Shown here: positions 1-6,388 of the stretch, one piece after another
How positions within the stretch are numbered: the stretch's first letter is position 1
Layout of the letters: every line of letters starts with the position of its first letter
From: Candidatus Aerophobota bacterium
GTDB taxonomy: Bacteria > Aerophobota > Aerophobia > Aerophobales > B3-G15
NCBI GenBank assembly: GCA_021162265.1
Contig: JAGGZA010000094.1
Location: 1-10,231, forward strand
Direction: 5' to 3'
Length of the DNA: 10,231 nucleotides
Program-made: the position numbers and the translations under genes
The notes under the pieces: generated by a model
Database searches by the model: none
The model's input: only the letters and a program-made list of their open reading frames with translations
Told to the model about the DNA's origin: nothing

Positions 1-1
1 G

Positions 2-319
2 AATTGTGATAATCAAGCTTTAAAAGATTTCTATAGCCAGATATATGACCTTATCAAAATTTCTCAGCATTTCTACCGGACAACAGAGGAAATTATGGAA
101 GAGCATATAGTCATAATAGAGGCAATGTTGAAAAAAGACCTGGCAAAAGCAAAGAAAACTCTGGAGACTCATATCGATCGCGCAAAGATGAGGACAATAG
201 AAGCTATAGAGAAAAAAATCTCTTTTTGGGAAGGAGCCCCCTTAAAAATTCCTGATCAAAAATTTAATAAAATTGATGAAAGAGGATGGGGCAAAGAAAT
301 GAGAAGTTCATACCAGTAG
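2..319 (+). CDS. GntR/FadR-family transcriptional regulator, C-terminal FCD domain (5' partial)
   Basis: The frame is open from base 2 to the TAG at 317-319, so the gene enters from the left and only about 105 residues are visible. The visible part is the end of an all-helical FCD ligand-binding domain. It contains the family pattern EEH-x-x-I-x-E-A-x-x-x-x-D followed about 20 residues later by THI; the two His are placed like metal ligands of FCD domains. The DNA-binding winged helix would lie upstream, outside the window. Regulators of this type usually repress a neighbouring catabolic operon and release DNA when they bind a small acid or sugar acid, so it probably controls the transporter and methyltransferase genes downstream (inference). 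Odd point: about 30 residues follow the expected FCD end, and the tail overlaps the next reading frame. The native C-terminus may therefore have been replaced at a deletion joint. Confidence 0.75.
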   Translation, partial: NCDNQALKDFYSQIYDLIKISQHFYRTTEEIMEEHIVIIEAMLKKDLAKAKKTLETHIDRAKMRTIEAIEKKISFWEGAPLKIPDQKFNKIDERGWGKEMRSSYQ

Positions 320-1377
320 AGTACCGAAATTATACAAGTACCTACGATGTTCTTGATTTTCCTCCTATCTGGTGTATGCCTGACTGGGTTGATGCGGGTT
401 GGTTAGTACCTTTGAATGATGTGGTCCCACCAAGGATGATGAATCAGTGGTTTCCTTATATGGTACCCTCTACTATGAAAGACGGGAAAATTTATTTTAT
501 ACGTCATCAGGTAGAACCAAGAGTGATATATTATAGAAAGGATTTAATAGGTAATGCAGGGTATAAAGAGATGCCTAAGGATTGGACCGGACTTGTGAAC
601 CTTGCCAAAAAACTTACTATGGATAAAAATGGAGATGGAAACATTGATCAATGGGGATACGGTTATTCAGCCAGCCCCACAGGGGAAACAGTTCATGAAA
701 CTTTTGGTAGTTTCCTCTATGTTGCTGGTGGAAAGTTCTGGAATGAGGATGGTTCACCTGCTTTTAATGGTCCAGAAGGGTTAGCAGCCCTTAAATTTAT
801 GAGTGATCTGGTTAATAAATATAAAGTTACACCTCCTGGAGTAATAAGCTATAGAGAAGGAAATCTTACCGACTTATTGGATTCTGGAGCGGTAGCTATA
901 GGCGAGGGAGATTGTTCTTTAATGTTACGCATCCTCAGTTCTAAACCTTACGGAAGTAAAATTGGTGTTACGGCACCTATACCGCGCTACGCAAACATGA
1001 AGCCCGGAAAAGATTTCCGATATTTTAGTAAAGGGATAGGTTACTGCGTTAACAGGTATTCCAAGCATGTAGAGGCAGCAAAGCGGTTAGCTGCTTGGGT
1101 AGGGGGTTATGAGGCTAATTGGTTTGAAGGAGCGGTGGAGTTAAATACTCCTGCCAACAAGGCAGTATATGAGAGCCCTTACTTAAAAAGCAGGCTTCCC
1201 TTTGCTGATATACTGTTGAAAACAGCTGAAAATGGCAGAGTAGAGACACATAAAAATATGAGTTTATTTGAAGATATTCTTGCAAAAGGGGTTATTTCAG
1301 CTATACATCAAGATAGAACTCCAGAAAAGGCTATGGACTGGATGGTAACAGAAATGAAACGCCAGAAAGTTTTTTAA
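286..1377 (+). CDS. ABC transporter sugar-type solute-binding protein, N-terminally truncated
   Basis: This is the body of a family 1 extracellular solute-binding protein, which would capture the substrate outside the membrane and hand it to the permeases downstream. Supporting motifs are YDVLDFPPIW near residue 20, the turn DWVDAGWLVPLNDVV (33-47), the Ca-loop-like DKNGDGNIDQWGYG (113-126) and the late segment AAKRLAAWVGGYEA. Family members usually have about 430-450 residues and begin with a lipoprotein or Sec signal peptide; here 363 remain and the first lobe start is absent. The ATG at 286 is a poor start, because the purine-rich AGAGG abuts it with no spacer and the first 10-15 residues do not look like the family. 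The frame is closed by stops just upstream. As it stands the protein could not be exported, so the gene is probably inactive, or the sequence is misjoined. The rest of the frame is intact. Confidence 0.8.
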   Translation: MGQRNEKFIPVEYRNYTSTYDVLDFPPIWCMPDWVDAGWLVPLNDVVPPRMMNQWFPYMVPSTMKDGKIYFIRHQVEPRVIYYRKDLIGNAGYKEMPKDWTGLVNLAKKLTMDKNGDGNIDQWGYGYSASPTGETVHETFGSFLYVAGGKFWNEDGSPAFNGPEGLAALKFMSDLVNKYKVTPPGVISYREGNLTDLLDSGAVAIGEGDCSLMLRILSSKPYGSKIGVTAPIPRYANMKPGKDFRYFSKGIGYCVNRYSKHVEAAKRLAAWVGGYEANWFEGAVELNTPANKAVYESPYLKSRLPFADILLKTAENGRVETHKNMSLFEDILAKGVISAIHQDRTPEKAMDWMVTEMKRQKVF

Positions 1378-1388
1378 ATTATAGTTTG

Positions 1389-1426
1389 CTTAGGGGATAA
1401 ACCTGAATGAAGGTTTATCCCCTAAG
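1389..1426 (+). promoter_or_regulatory. Perfect 16-bp stem-loop between binding-protein and permease genes
   Basis: Arms 1389-1404 (CTTAGGGGATAAACCT) and 1411-1426 are exact reverse complements, with a 6-base loop at 1405-1410. No T-run follows, so it is not a standard intrinsic terminator. Stem-loops at this place, just after the binding-protein gene, are known in mal-type operons to protect the upstream message from 3' decay and to lower permease expression relative to the binding protein; the same role is inferred here. The loop holds the ATG at 1407, the most upstream possible start of the next frame, which argues against that start being used. Confidence 0.75.
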
Positions 1427-1472
1427 GAATAGAGTAATAAGGATAAAAAATTATAGTGATGGAAGTACAGGG

Positions 1473-2366
1473 ATGAAGAAAACGTTTACCAGAATATTTA
1501 ATTTTGTTGATAGTAAATTTTGTTATATTAGCACTCTTCCTGCTCTGATAGTTATAGTATTGGTTGTCGGATTTCCTACTGTTTTAAATTTCTATATGAG
1601 TTTTTTTGTGAAAAATCTTATGAGGCAGGCTACATATTTTAATGGAGTGGGTAATTATGTTTCATTGGTTCAAGATCCCGTATTCTGGTCTTATTTAGCT
1701 CATACAGGGATTTATACAGGAGGTTCTGTGGCAATAGGGTTTACTTTAGCTTTATGCTTGGCTTTGGCTTTAAACAGCGAAATACGATTTAGGCCATTTT
1801 TTATTGTAGCGATTTTGCTTCCGTGGATGACTCCTGCTGTTTCTGGTTGTATTATGTGGAGGTGGATTATCCACGATATATATGGACTGTTAAATTTTTT
1901 CCTGATTAAATTAGGAATATTGCATCAAAATTTTTTCTGGTTAGGTAATTCTTTCACAGCTACTCTTCTTCTCATATTGGTAGATGCATGGTATAGAATT
2001 CCTCTCTCAGCTTTAATTTTGTTTGCTGGTATGCAGCGTATTCCTTTAGAGTTATACGATGCAGCTAAGGTGGACGGAGCAGGAAGATGGTATTTTACCA
2101 AAAATATAACTATTCCATTGATAAAACCGGAGATCCTTATTGCTTTAGTTATTCAAAGTATGTTTACCTTTCGTGAGTTTGGCATACCTTTTCTTTTTAC
2201 GGGAGGTGGTCCTGGTGATAGTACCGAAACACTGGCTCTCTATATCTATAAAGTTGGCAATCTTTTTTTACGCGAAGGTTATGCTGCTTCTTTAAGTGTG
2301 GTCATGTTTATAATAATAACTATCTTTGTAGTTGGCTATTTTAAAGCTATTGGTGAAAAATCATGA
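1473..2366 (+). CDS. ABC sugar transporter permease, MalF/UgpA-like
   Basis: This is an integral membrane subunit of a CUT1-type importer. From the ATG at 1473 it has 297 residues, the usual length for UgpA-like permeases, with about six hydrophobic segments (around residues 18-45, 78-100, 108-130, 160-185, 219-242 and 272-290). The cytoplasmic EAA loop that docks the ATPase is clear at about 195-218, with YDAAKVDGAG and a closing IPLIKP. The frame is open further up to an ATG at 1407, but that codon sits in the loop of the 1389-1426 hairpin and would add 22 residues unlike the family. The start at 1473 has GGAAG at 1461-1465 with a 7-base spacer. The gene ends 20 bases before the second permease. 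No ATPase gene is visible, so a shared MsmX-like ATPase elsewhere is likely. Confidence 0.9.
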   Translation: MKKTFTRIFNFVDSKFCYISTLPALIVIVLVVGFPTVLNFYMSFFVKNLMRQATYFNGVGNYVSLVQDPVFWSYLAHTGIYTGGSVAIGFTLALCLALALNSEIRFRPFFIVAILLPWMTPAVSGCIMWRWIIHDIYGLLNFFLIKLGILHQNFFWLGNSFTATLLLILVDAWYRIPLSALILFAGMQRIPLELYDAAKVDGAGRWYFTKNITIPLIKPEILIALVIQSMFTFREFGIPFLFTGGGPGDSTETLALYIYKVGNLFLREGYAASLSVVMFIIITIFVVGYFKAIGEKS

Positions 2367-2372
2367 TAAATT

Positions 2373-2378
2373 AGGAGG
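2373..2378 (+). promoter_or_regulatory. Shine-Dalgarno site for a TTG start
   Basis: AGGAGG stands 8 bases before the TTG at 2387. There is no ATG or GTG in frame at a sensible distance, so this site decides the start of the second permease gene. Confidence 0.75.
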
Positions 2379-2386
2379 AACAGGTT

Positions 2387-3223
2387 TTGAAAAAAATCAA
2401 AAAGATAAACTGGATAAGGGTTGGTATTTATGCTTTTCTAATTTTGTTTATAATTATTAGCTTATTTCCACTTTTCTGGATGTTGGATACCTCCTTTAAA
2501 TCAGATGAGGAAGTTTTTAAAATGCCCCCTGTTTGGTTTCCAAGTCCTGTTAGATTAGAAAATTACAGGATATTTCTCCTGCAGAGGCCCTTTGTAAAAT
2601 ATACATTGAATTCCCTGATAGTAGCTCTATCTGTATCCGCTCTTTGTATTGGACTTGGCGCTCCAGCAGCCTATGGATTCTCCAGATTCAGATTTCGAGG
2701 TAATAGGTTGATGTTTGGAGCGATCTTGTCCAGTCGTTTGGTTCCCCCCATATCCTTTATAGTTCCTTTTACGATGATATTTAGCTGGTTTAAAATGATA
2801 GATACTTTACAAGCGTTAATAATAGCTTACATTTTCTTTAATTTGCCCTTTGTTATCTGGATTCTGTCAGGGTTTTTCAAATCAATCCCCCAGGAATTGG
2901 ATGATGCGGCAAGGATTGATGGATGTAACAACATAACTGCTTTCTGGAAGGTTATTTTGCCTATTGCCAGGCCAGGGGTAATCGCTGGAACAATATTGAC
3001 TTTTCTAATGTGTTGGAATGAATTTCTGTTTGCCCTTGTTTTGACCAGATTGAATGCTAAAACTCTTCCCATAGGTTTATATGATTTTTTTGCTGATGGT
3101 TTTATACGTGCGAATTGGCTGGCAGCAGCTACTATATATACTCTGATTCCAGCTATAGTATTTGTTCTCTTTTTCCAGAAGCATTTGATAAAAGGAATAC
3201 TTGCCGGTGCAGTAAAAGCTTAA
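2387..3223 (+). CDS. ABC sugar transporter permease, MalG/UgpE-like
   Basis: This is the second membrane subunit of the CUT1 importer and partner of the preceding permease. It has 278 residues, normal for the MalG group. It starts with a basic stretch (MKKIKKINWIR) and a first membrane segment around 12-34, then the typical W-x-x-x-x-S-F-K-S-x-x-E pattern near 31-42. The EAA loop lies at about 169-196 (ELDDAARIDG, then ILPIARPG), followed by two more membrane segments. The start codon is TTG, backed by a strong AGGAGG. Spacing to the upstream permease is 20 bases and to the downstream methyltransferase 24 bases. This links transport and methyl-transfer genes in one apparent transcription unit. 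Confidence 0.92.
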   Translation: MKKIKKINWIRVGIYAFLILFIIISLFPLFWMLDTSFKSDEEVFKMPPVWFPSPVRLENYRIFLLQRPFVKYTLNSLIVALSVSALCIGLGAPAAYGFSRFRFRGNRLMFGAILSSRLVPPISFIVPFTMIFSWFKMIDTLQALIIAYIFFNLPFVIWILSGFFKSIPQELDDAARIDGCNNITAFWKVILPIARPGVIAGTILTFLMCWNEFLFALVLTRLNAKTLPIGLYDFFADGFIRANWLAAATIYTLIPAIVFVLFFQKHLIKGILAGAVKA

Positions 3224-3247
3224 ATTAAAAAGGTGTAAGGAGGTTAT

Positions 3248-4306
3248 ATGACTCCTCGAGAAAGAGTTATTGCTGCTTTAAATTTAAAAAAGCCGGACAT
3301 GGTGCCATTCTTAGATGCTTATGTAGACCCTACTATACAAAGGACTCTATTGCATACACAAAAGTTAAGTGTGCCAGTTATTTCGGAAGATACACCCGGA
3401 TGGGAGTCCTGGGGGTCCTTTGAGCGGCGAGAGAATAAGTTTATATTTCGTTTAGCCTATTCTATTTCTCCGGAATTTGTAAGAAAGTTTGAACTGGATG
3501 GATTTGGTATAGATTTTTTACCCCCTTTGTTCGTTAAAGTAAAATACGGAAAACAGGGAAGAGAATTCATAGCTGGTGGACTATTGACTTCAGATGAAGC
3601 TTTAAAATTAATGGTCCTTCCTGACCCTGATGATAAATCCTTATACGAACCAGCAAAAAGGATACTGGATAAATATGGTGAAAAATATGCTGTCCATGCC
3701 AGAATTAGACTTGGGGTATCGCCTACTTTACTGAGTATGGGTATAGAAGGGTTTTCCTATGCTCTCCAGGATAATCCGGCTCTGATTGAAAAAGTGTTAG
3801 ATGCTTATACAGATTGGAGTGCTGAATTGGTTAAACACCTTAGTGAATTGGGATTTGCTTTTCTGTGGGCTTTTGATGATATAGCTTACAATAGTGGACC
3901 TATGTTTTCTCCCTCTATATTTAGAGAAATATTTTTACCCCGAATGAAGAAAGTAGTTATGAATATAAAAATTCCCTGGGTTTATCACAGTGATGGAAAT
4001 CTTCTGCCCATAATAGATGATTTGCTAACATTAAAGATGAATGGACTTCATCCTATCCAACCAGACGTTATGGATATCGTGGAGGTAAAAAGAAGATATG
4101 GGGATAGAGTATGTTTATTGGGAAATATAGATGTTAGCCTTCTCGCTAAGGGAAAACCAGAAGAAGTTGAAGAAGAAGTTAAAGAAAGAATAAAACTTCT
4201 GGCTTCCAGCGGAGGGTATATTCTTACTACTGGTAATAGTATTCCCTCTTATTGCAAACCAGAAAATGTATTAGCTTTAATTAAAGCTGTACATAAGTAC
4301 CGCTAA
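3248..4306 (+). CDS. Uroporphyrinogen decarboxylase-superfamily methyltransferase (first copy)
   Basis: This 352-residue TIM-barrel protein belongs to the UroD superfamily, which includes true heme-pathway UroD and corrinoid methyltransferases such as MtaA, MtbA and CmuA. Beside a corrinoid protein and its activator it is best read as a methyltransferase moving a methyl group between substrate and corrinoid, in the cytoplasm. Family marks are the opening MTPRERVIAALN, DD at 210-211, YHSDGN at 246-251, RVCLLGNID at 287-295 and the closing LTTGNSIP...KPEN (327-340). In MtaA-type enzymes zinc is held by H-x-C plus a later Cys. Here the first pair is H247-x-D249, and the later Cys position is Asn330, although a Cys lies six residues on (C336). 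The substrate is unknown. The start has AAGGAGG at 3237-3243. It may be the substrate-specific enzyme, given its place directly after the importer. Confidence 0.85.
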   Translation: MTPRERVIAALNLKKPDMVPFLDAYVDPTIQRTLLHTQKLSVPVISEDTPGWESWGSFERRENKFIFRLAYSISPEFVRKFELDGFGIDFLPPLFVKVKYGKQGREFIAGGLLTSDEALKLMVLPDPDDKSLYEPAKRILDKYGEKYAVHARIRLGVSPTLLSMGIEGFSYALQDNPALIEKVLDAYTDWSAELVKHLSELGFAFLWAFDDIAYNSGPMFSPSIFREIFLPRMKKVVMNIKIPWVYHSDGNLLPIIDDLLTLKMNGLHPIQPDVMDIVEVKRRYGDRVCLLGNIDVSLLAKGKPEEVEEEVKERIKLLASSGGYILTTGNSIPSYCKPENVLALIKAVHKYR

Positions 4307-4367
4307 AATTAATACTGTTGCAAAAGTTTAAGGGGTATAAATAGAAGGTGTAATAATCTGAAAATTT

Positions 4368-4396
4368 TTGACAGTTTATGAGATTTCAACTAATAG
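4368..4396 (+). promoter_or_regulatory. Possible sigma-A-type promoter before the second UroD gene
   Basis: A perfect TTGACA lies at 4368-4373, followed after 17 bases by TAATAG at 4391-4396, which matches the -10 consensus in only three of six positions. It sits in a 111-base gap, the first wide gap in the operon, and just upstream of a strong ribosome site (GGGGAGG, 4403-4409). An internal promoter for the methyltransferase genes is plausible but the -10 is weak. Confidence 0.35.
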
Positions 4397-4417
4397 TGTA
4401 TCGGGGAGGAAAAAATT

Positions 4418-5488
4418 ATGGAAAAGATGACTCCATTACAGAGATTCAAAGTGGCAGCTAAGCTGGGAATACCTGACCAGGTGCCGGTAGTGCTCTTTGC
4501 CACAGGTCATTATCTGGCCTGGTTTGGTGGCGTGAAGCAAAAGGATTACTGGACAAATGTAGTTGAGAGGCTTAAAATTCAATTGAAATTTCAGGATAAG
4601 TTTCCCGATGTCATGCTTTATCCAGGCATTTGGCCTGATTATGGTACAGCAGTAGAGCCATCAGCTTTTGGAGTTAAAATAGATTGGCCTCAAAATAGCC
4701 CCGCGATGATCCATCCTGTAGACACGAAGAGCGTAAAGGGTCCGGCTGACCCCTGGAAGGATGGATTAATGCCTAAGGCTCTGGAAGAATACGAATATAT
4801 GCTGAAAAATATTCCTTCTCATTACAGGGAGAAATATGAGTATCTTAATGGGTGGGCAATATCTCTTGGACCTGTTGACATGGCAGCATTGACTGTAGGA
4901 TATGGTGTTCTCTTTGATAAGTTTTATACAGATCCCGGGGAAGTCCATAGATTGTTAGAAATAACAACGGAGACAGTTATTAGATACGTAGAAGCTCAAG
5001 AAAAAATAGGAGGAAAGTTAAAACGATATATAATTGCAGATGATGCCAGTGGTCTTATGTCTTTAGACCATTTTAGGGAGTTTGTCTTACCGTATATGAA
5101 GAGGATATTTTCTACTTTTTCGTATGCCATTGGAATATTTCACTGCGATTCTAATACTTCTCATTTGTTAGATAGCATTCCTGATATAGGAATGGATATA
5201 TTTAACTTTGGTCCTGAGGTCAATATTGAGGAAATAAAGAGAAAAATAGGAGATAAAGTTTGTCTTTTAGGCAATGTACCTCCTATAGAAATATCTGGAG
5301 TATCTGCCCGGAATACTTTACAAAAAGGAAAAGTTGAAGATGTAGATAGAATATGTAAATATTTAATAGAGACAGGCAAACCGGGTGGGGGTTATATGTT
5401 GACTACAGGTAGTGGAATGGCTGCCGGAACTCCCTTAGAAAATATAGAAACTATGGTAAAAGCAGTGGAAAAGTACGGAAAATATTAA
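4418..5488 (+). CDS. Uroporphyrinogen decarboxylase-superfamily methyltransferase (second copy)
   Basis: This 356-residue UroD-superfamily protein shares its fold and several motifs with the upstream copy but is clearly divergent, so it is not a recent duplicate. Motifs are MTPLQRFKVAAKLG at the start, ADD at 207-209, FHCDSN at 241-246, VCLLGNVPPIE at 281-291 and GGGYMLTTGSGM (323-334) before TPLEN. At the MtaA-type zinc site it has H242-x-D244, with a Cys in between (C243), and Ser332 where the third ligand Cys is expected. True heme-pathway UroD is unlikely, because the family's N-terminal RPVWxMRQAG motif is absent. With the corrinoid protein next door it is probably a corrinoid methyltransferase: either a second substrate-specific enzyme or the one passing the methyl group onward. 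GGGGAGG at 4403-4409 with an 8-base spacer supports the ATG. Confidence 0.85.
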   Translation: MEKMTPLQRFKVAAKLGIPDQVPVVLFATGHYLAWFGGVKQKDYWTNVVERLKIQLKFQDKFPDVMLYPGIWPDYGTAVEPSAFGVKIDWPQNSPAMIHPVDTKSVKGPADPWKDGLMPKALEEYEYMLKNIPSHYREKYEYLNGWAISLGPVDMAALTVGYGVLFDKFYTDPGEVHRLLEITTETVIRYVEAQEKIGGKLKRYIIADDASGLMSLDHFREFVLPYMKRIFSTFSYAIGIFHCDSNTSHLLDSIPDIGMDIFNFGPEVNIEEIKRKIGDKVCLLGNVPPIEISGVSARNTLQKGKVEDVDRICKYLIETGKPGGGYMLTTGSGMAAGTPLENIETMVKAVEKYGKY

Positions 5489-5560
5489 GTTAATTAAAAT
5501 GTGTGAGGTTTTTTAAATTATTGCTGTCTGTTTGATGTACTCAATCAGAGGTAAAAAATG

Positions 5561-5661
5561 AAAGCTGATCGGTAACCCAGGAAGAAAATAATATCATTAA
5601 TCTCCAGCTTTGCAATATCTAATAGGGTCTTATCAGATCTTAAACAGCAGGCTATTTAAGA
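5561..5661 (+). promoter_or_regulatory. Two stem-loops in the leader before the corrinoid protein gene
   Basis: The 234-base gap 5489-5722 holds two inverted repeats. One is AAAGCTG (5561-5567) with CAGCTTT (5605-5611), enclosing 37 bases. The other is TCTTAAA (5638-5644) with TTTAAGA (5655-5661) around a 10-base loop. Neither is followed by a T-run. I see no B12-box and no cobalamin riboswitch core. They could be an RNA processing or stability element; the function is unknown. Confidence 0.35.
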
Positions 5662-5676
5662 GAAGAGGTAGGTGAG

Positions 5677-5736
5677 ATGACATTTACTTTTATGGAAGAA
5701 TATTTTCTCATGGAGGAAATAGATGATAGACCTTAA
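5677..5736 (+). CDS. Possible 19-codon leader ORF overlapping the corrinoid protein start
   Basis: ATG at 5677 opens a 19-codon frame ending in TAA at 5734-5736, with GAGGT at 5665-5669 seven bases upstream. It covers the Shine-Dalgarno and first codons of the corrinoid protein gene in another frame. Its translation could open or couple to that start. It resembles no known protein, and a chance ORF is quite possible. Confidence 0.25.
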   Translation: MTFTFMEEYFLMEEIDDRP

Positions 5737-6358
5737 AGAAATTGCCGAAAACCTGATCAGAGGCAAGGCTCCTAAGGTGAAAGAGCTTACCCAGAAAGCT
5801 GTCGACGAAGGTGAGGATATTCAGAGAATTTTAAATGAGGGTCTTCTTGCTGGAATGAGTGTAGTGGGAGATAAGTTTAAGAGAAATGAGTTTTACGTAC
5901 CAGAGGTACTGATTGCTGCAAGAGCTATGAAAGCTGGTATGGAAATTATAAGGCCGCTACTTACACAAAAGGGTGTAAAGGGAATGGGAAAAGTTATCCT
6001 TGGAACGGTAAGGGGGGACCTTCATGATATAGGGAAAAATCTTGTTGGTATGATGCTTGAAGGTGCTGGTTTTGAAATTATAGACCTTGGTATTGATGTC
6101 TCACCTGAGAAATTTGTTCAAACAGCAAGGGAAAAAGACGCAGATATAATAGGTTTATCAGCTCTTTTAACAACAACGATGCCCGGGATGAAGGATGTAG
6201 TTGAGGCAGCAAAAGCATCTAACCTCAGGGCGAAGGTTATGATAGGTGGTGCACCTGTTACCCAGGACTATGCAGATGAAATAGGAGCAGATGGATATGC
6301 TCCTGATGCAGCGTCTGCTGTAGATAAGGCAAAGGAGCTCATTGGAGCTACAGAATAG
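5723..6358 (+). CDS. Corrinoid (cobalamin-binding) methyl-carrier protein, MtbC/MttC/MtvC type
   Basis: This 211-residue soluble protein carries the methyl group on the cobalt of a bound corrinoid between methyltransferases. It has the full two-domain layout of the family at usual length. A four-helix cap (about 1-85) contains the GDKFKRNEFYVPEVLIAARAM stretch. A Rossmann-type B12 domain (about 88-210) contains D99-x-H101-x-x-G104, whose His serves as lower cobalt ligand, then S146-A-L for the nucleotide tail and G175-G176 near IGGAPVT. All key residues are present. The start has GGAGG at 5712-5716 with a 6-base spacer. It lies between the UroD genes and its activator, the standard order in O- and N-demethylation clusters. 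The family alone does not tell the substrate. Confidence 0.95.
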   Translation: MIDLKEIAENLIRGKAPKVKELTQKAVDEGEDIQRILNEGLLAGMSVVGDKFKRNEFYVPEVLIAARAMKAGMEIIRPLLTQKGVKGMGKVILGTVRGDLHDIGKNLVGMMLEGAGFEIIDLGIDVSPEKFVQTAREKDADIIGLSALLTTTMPGMKDVVEAAKASNLRAKVMIGGAPVTQDYADEIGADGYAPDAASAVDKAKELIGATE

Positions 6359-6388
6359 CTTAAACAAAGCTTATAAAAGGAAGAAAGT

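Noticed and set aside
602..784. 60-codon + strand ORF inside the binding-protein gene
   Set aside because: It is out of frame with a well-supported gene and has a low-complexity Met/Leu-rich translation; a shadow frame.
1407..1472. Upstream ATG extending the first permease by 22 residues
   Set aside because: The ATG lies in the loop of a perfect 16-bp hairpin, has no separate Shine-Dalgarno site, and the added residues are not permease-like.
2827..3072. Antisense ORF in the second permease gene
   Set aside because: It lies wholly opposite strong permease coding sequence, including the EAA loop, and has no recognisable domain.
4766..5379. Two antisense ORFs in the second UroD gene
   Set aside because: They oppose conserved UroD motifs and have no ribosome sites or known domains.
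3248..5488. Heme-pathway uroporphyrinogen decarboxylase (hemE)
   Set aside because: The RPVWxMRQAG substrate motif is missing in both proteins, and the corrinoid protein and RACo neighbours point to methyl transfer.
5489..5722. Cobalamin riboswitch before the corrinoid protein gene
   Set aside because: I looked for the B12-box and the core of the riboswitch and found neither; only two simple stem-loops are present.
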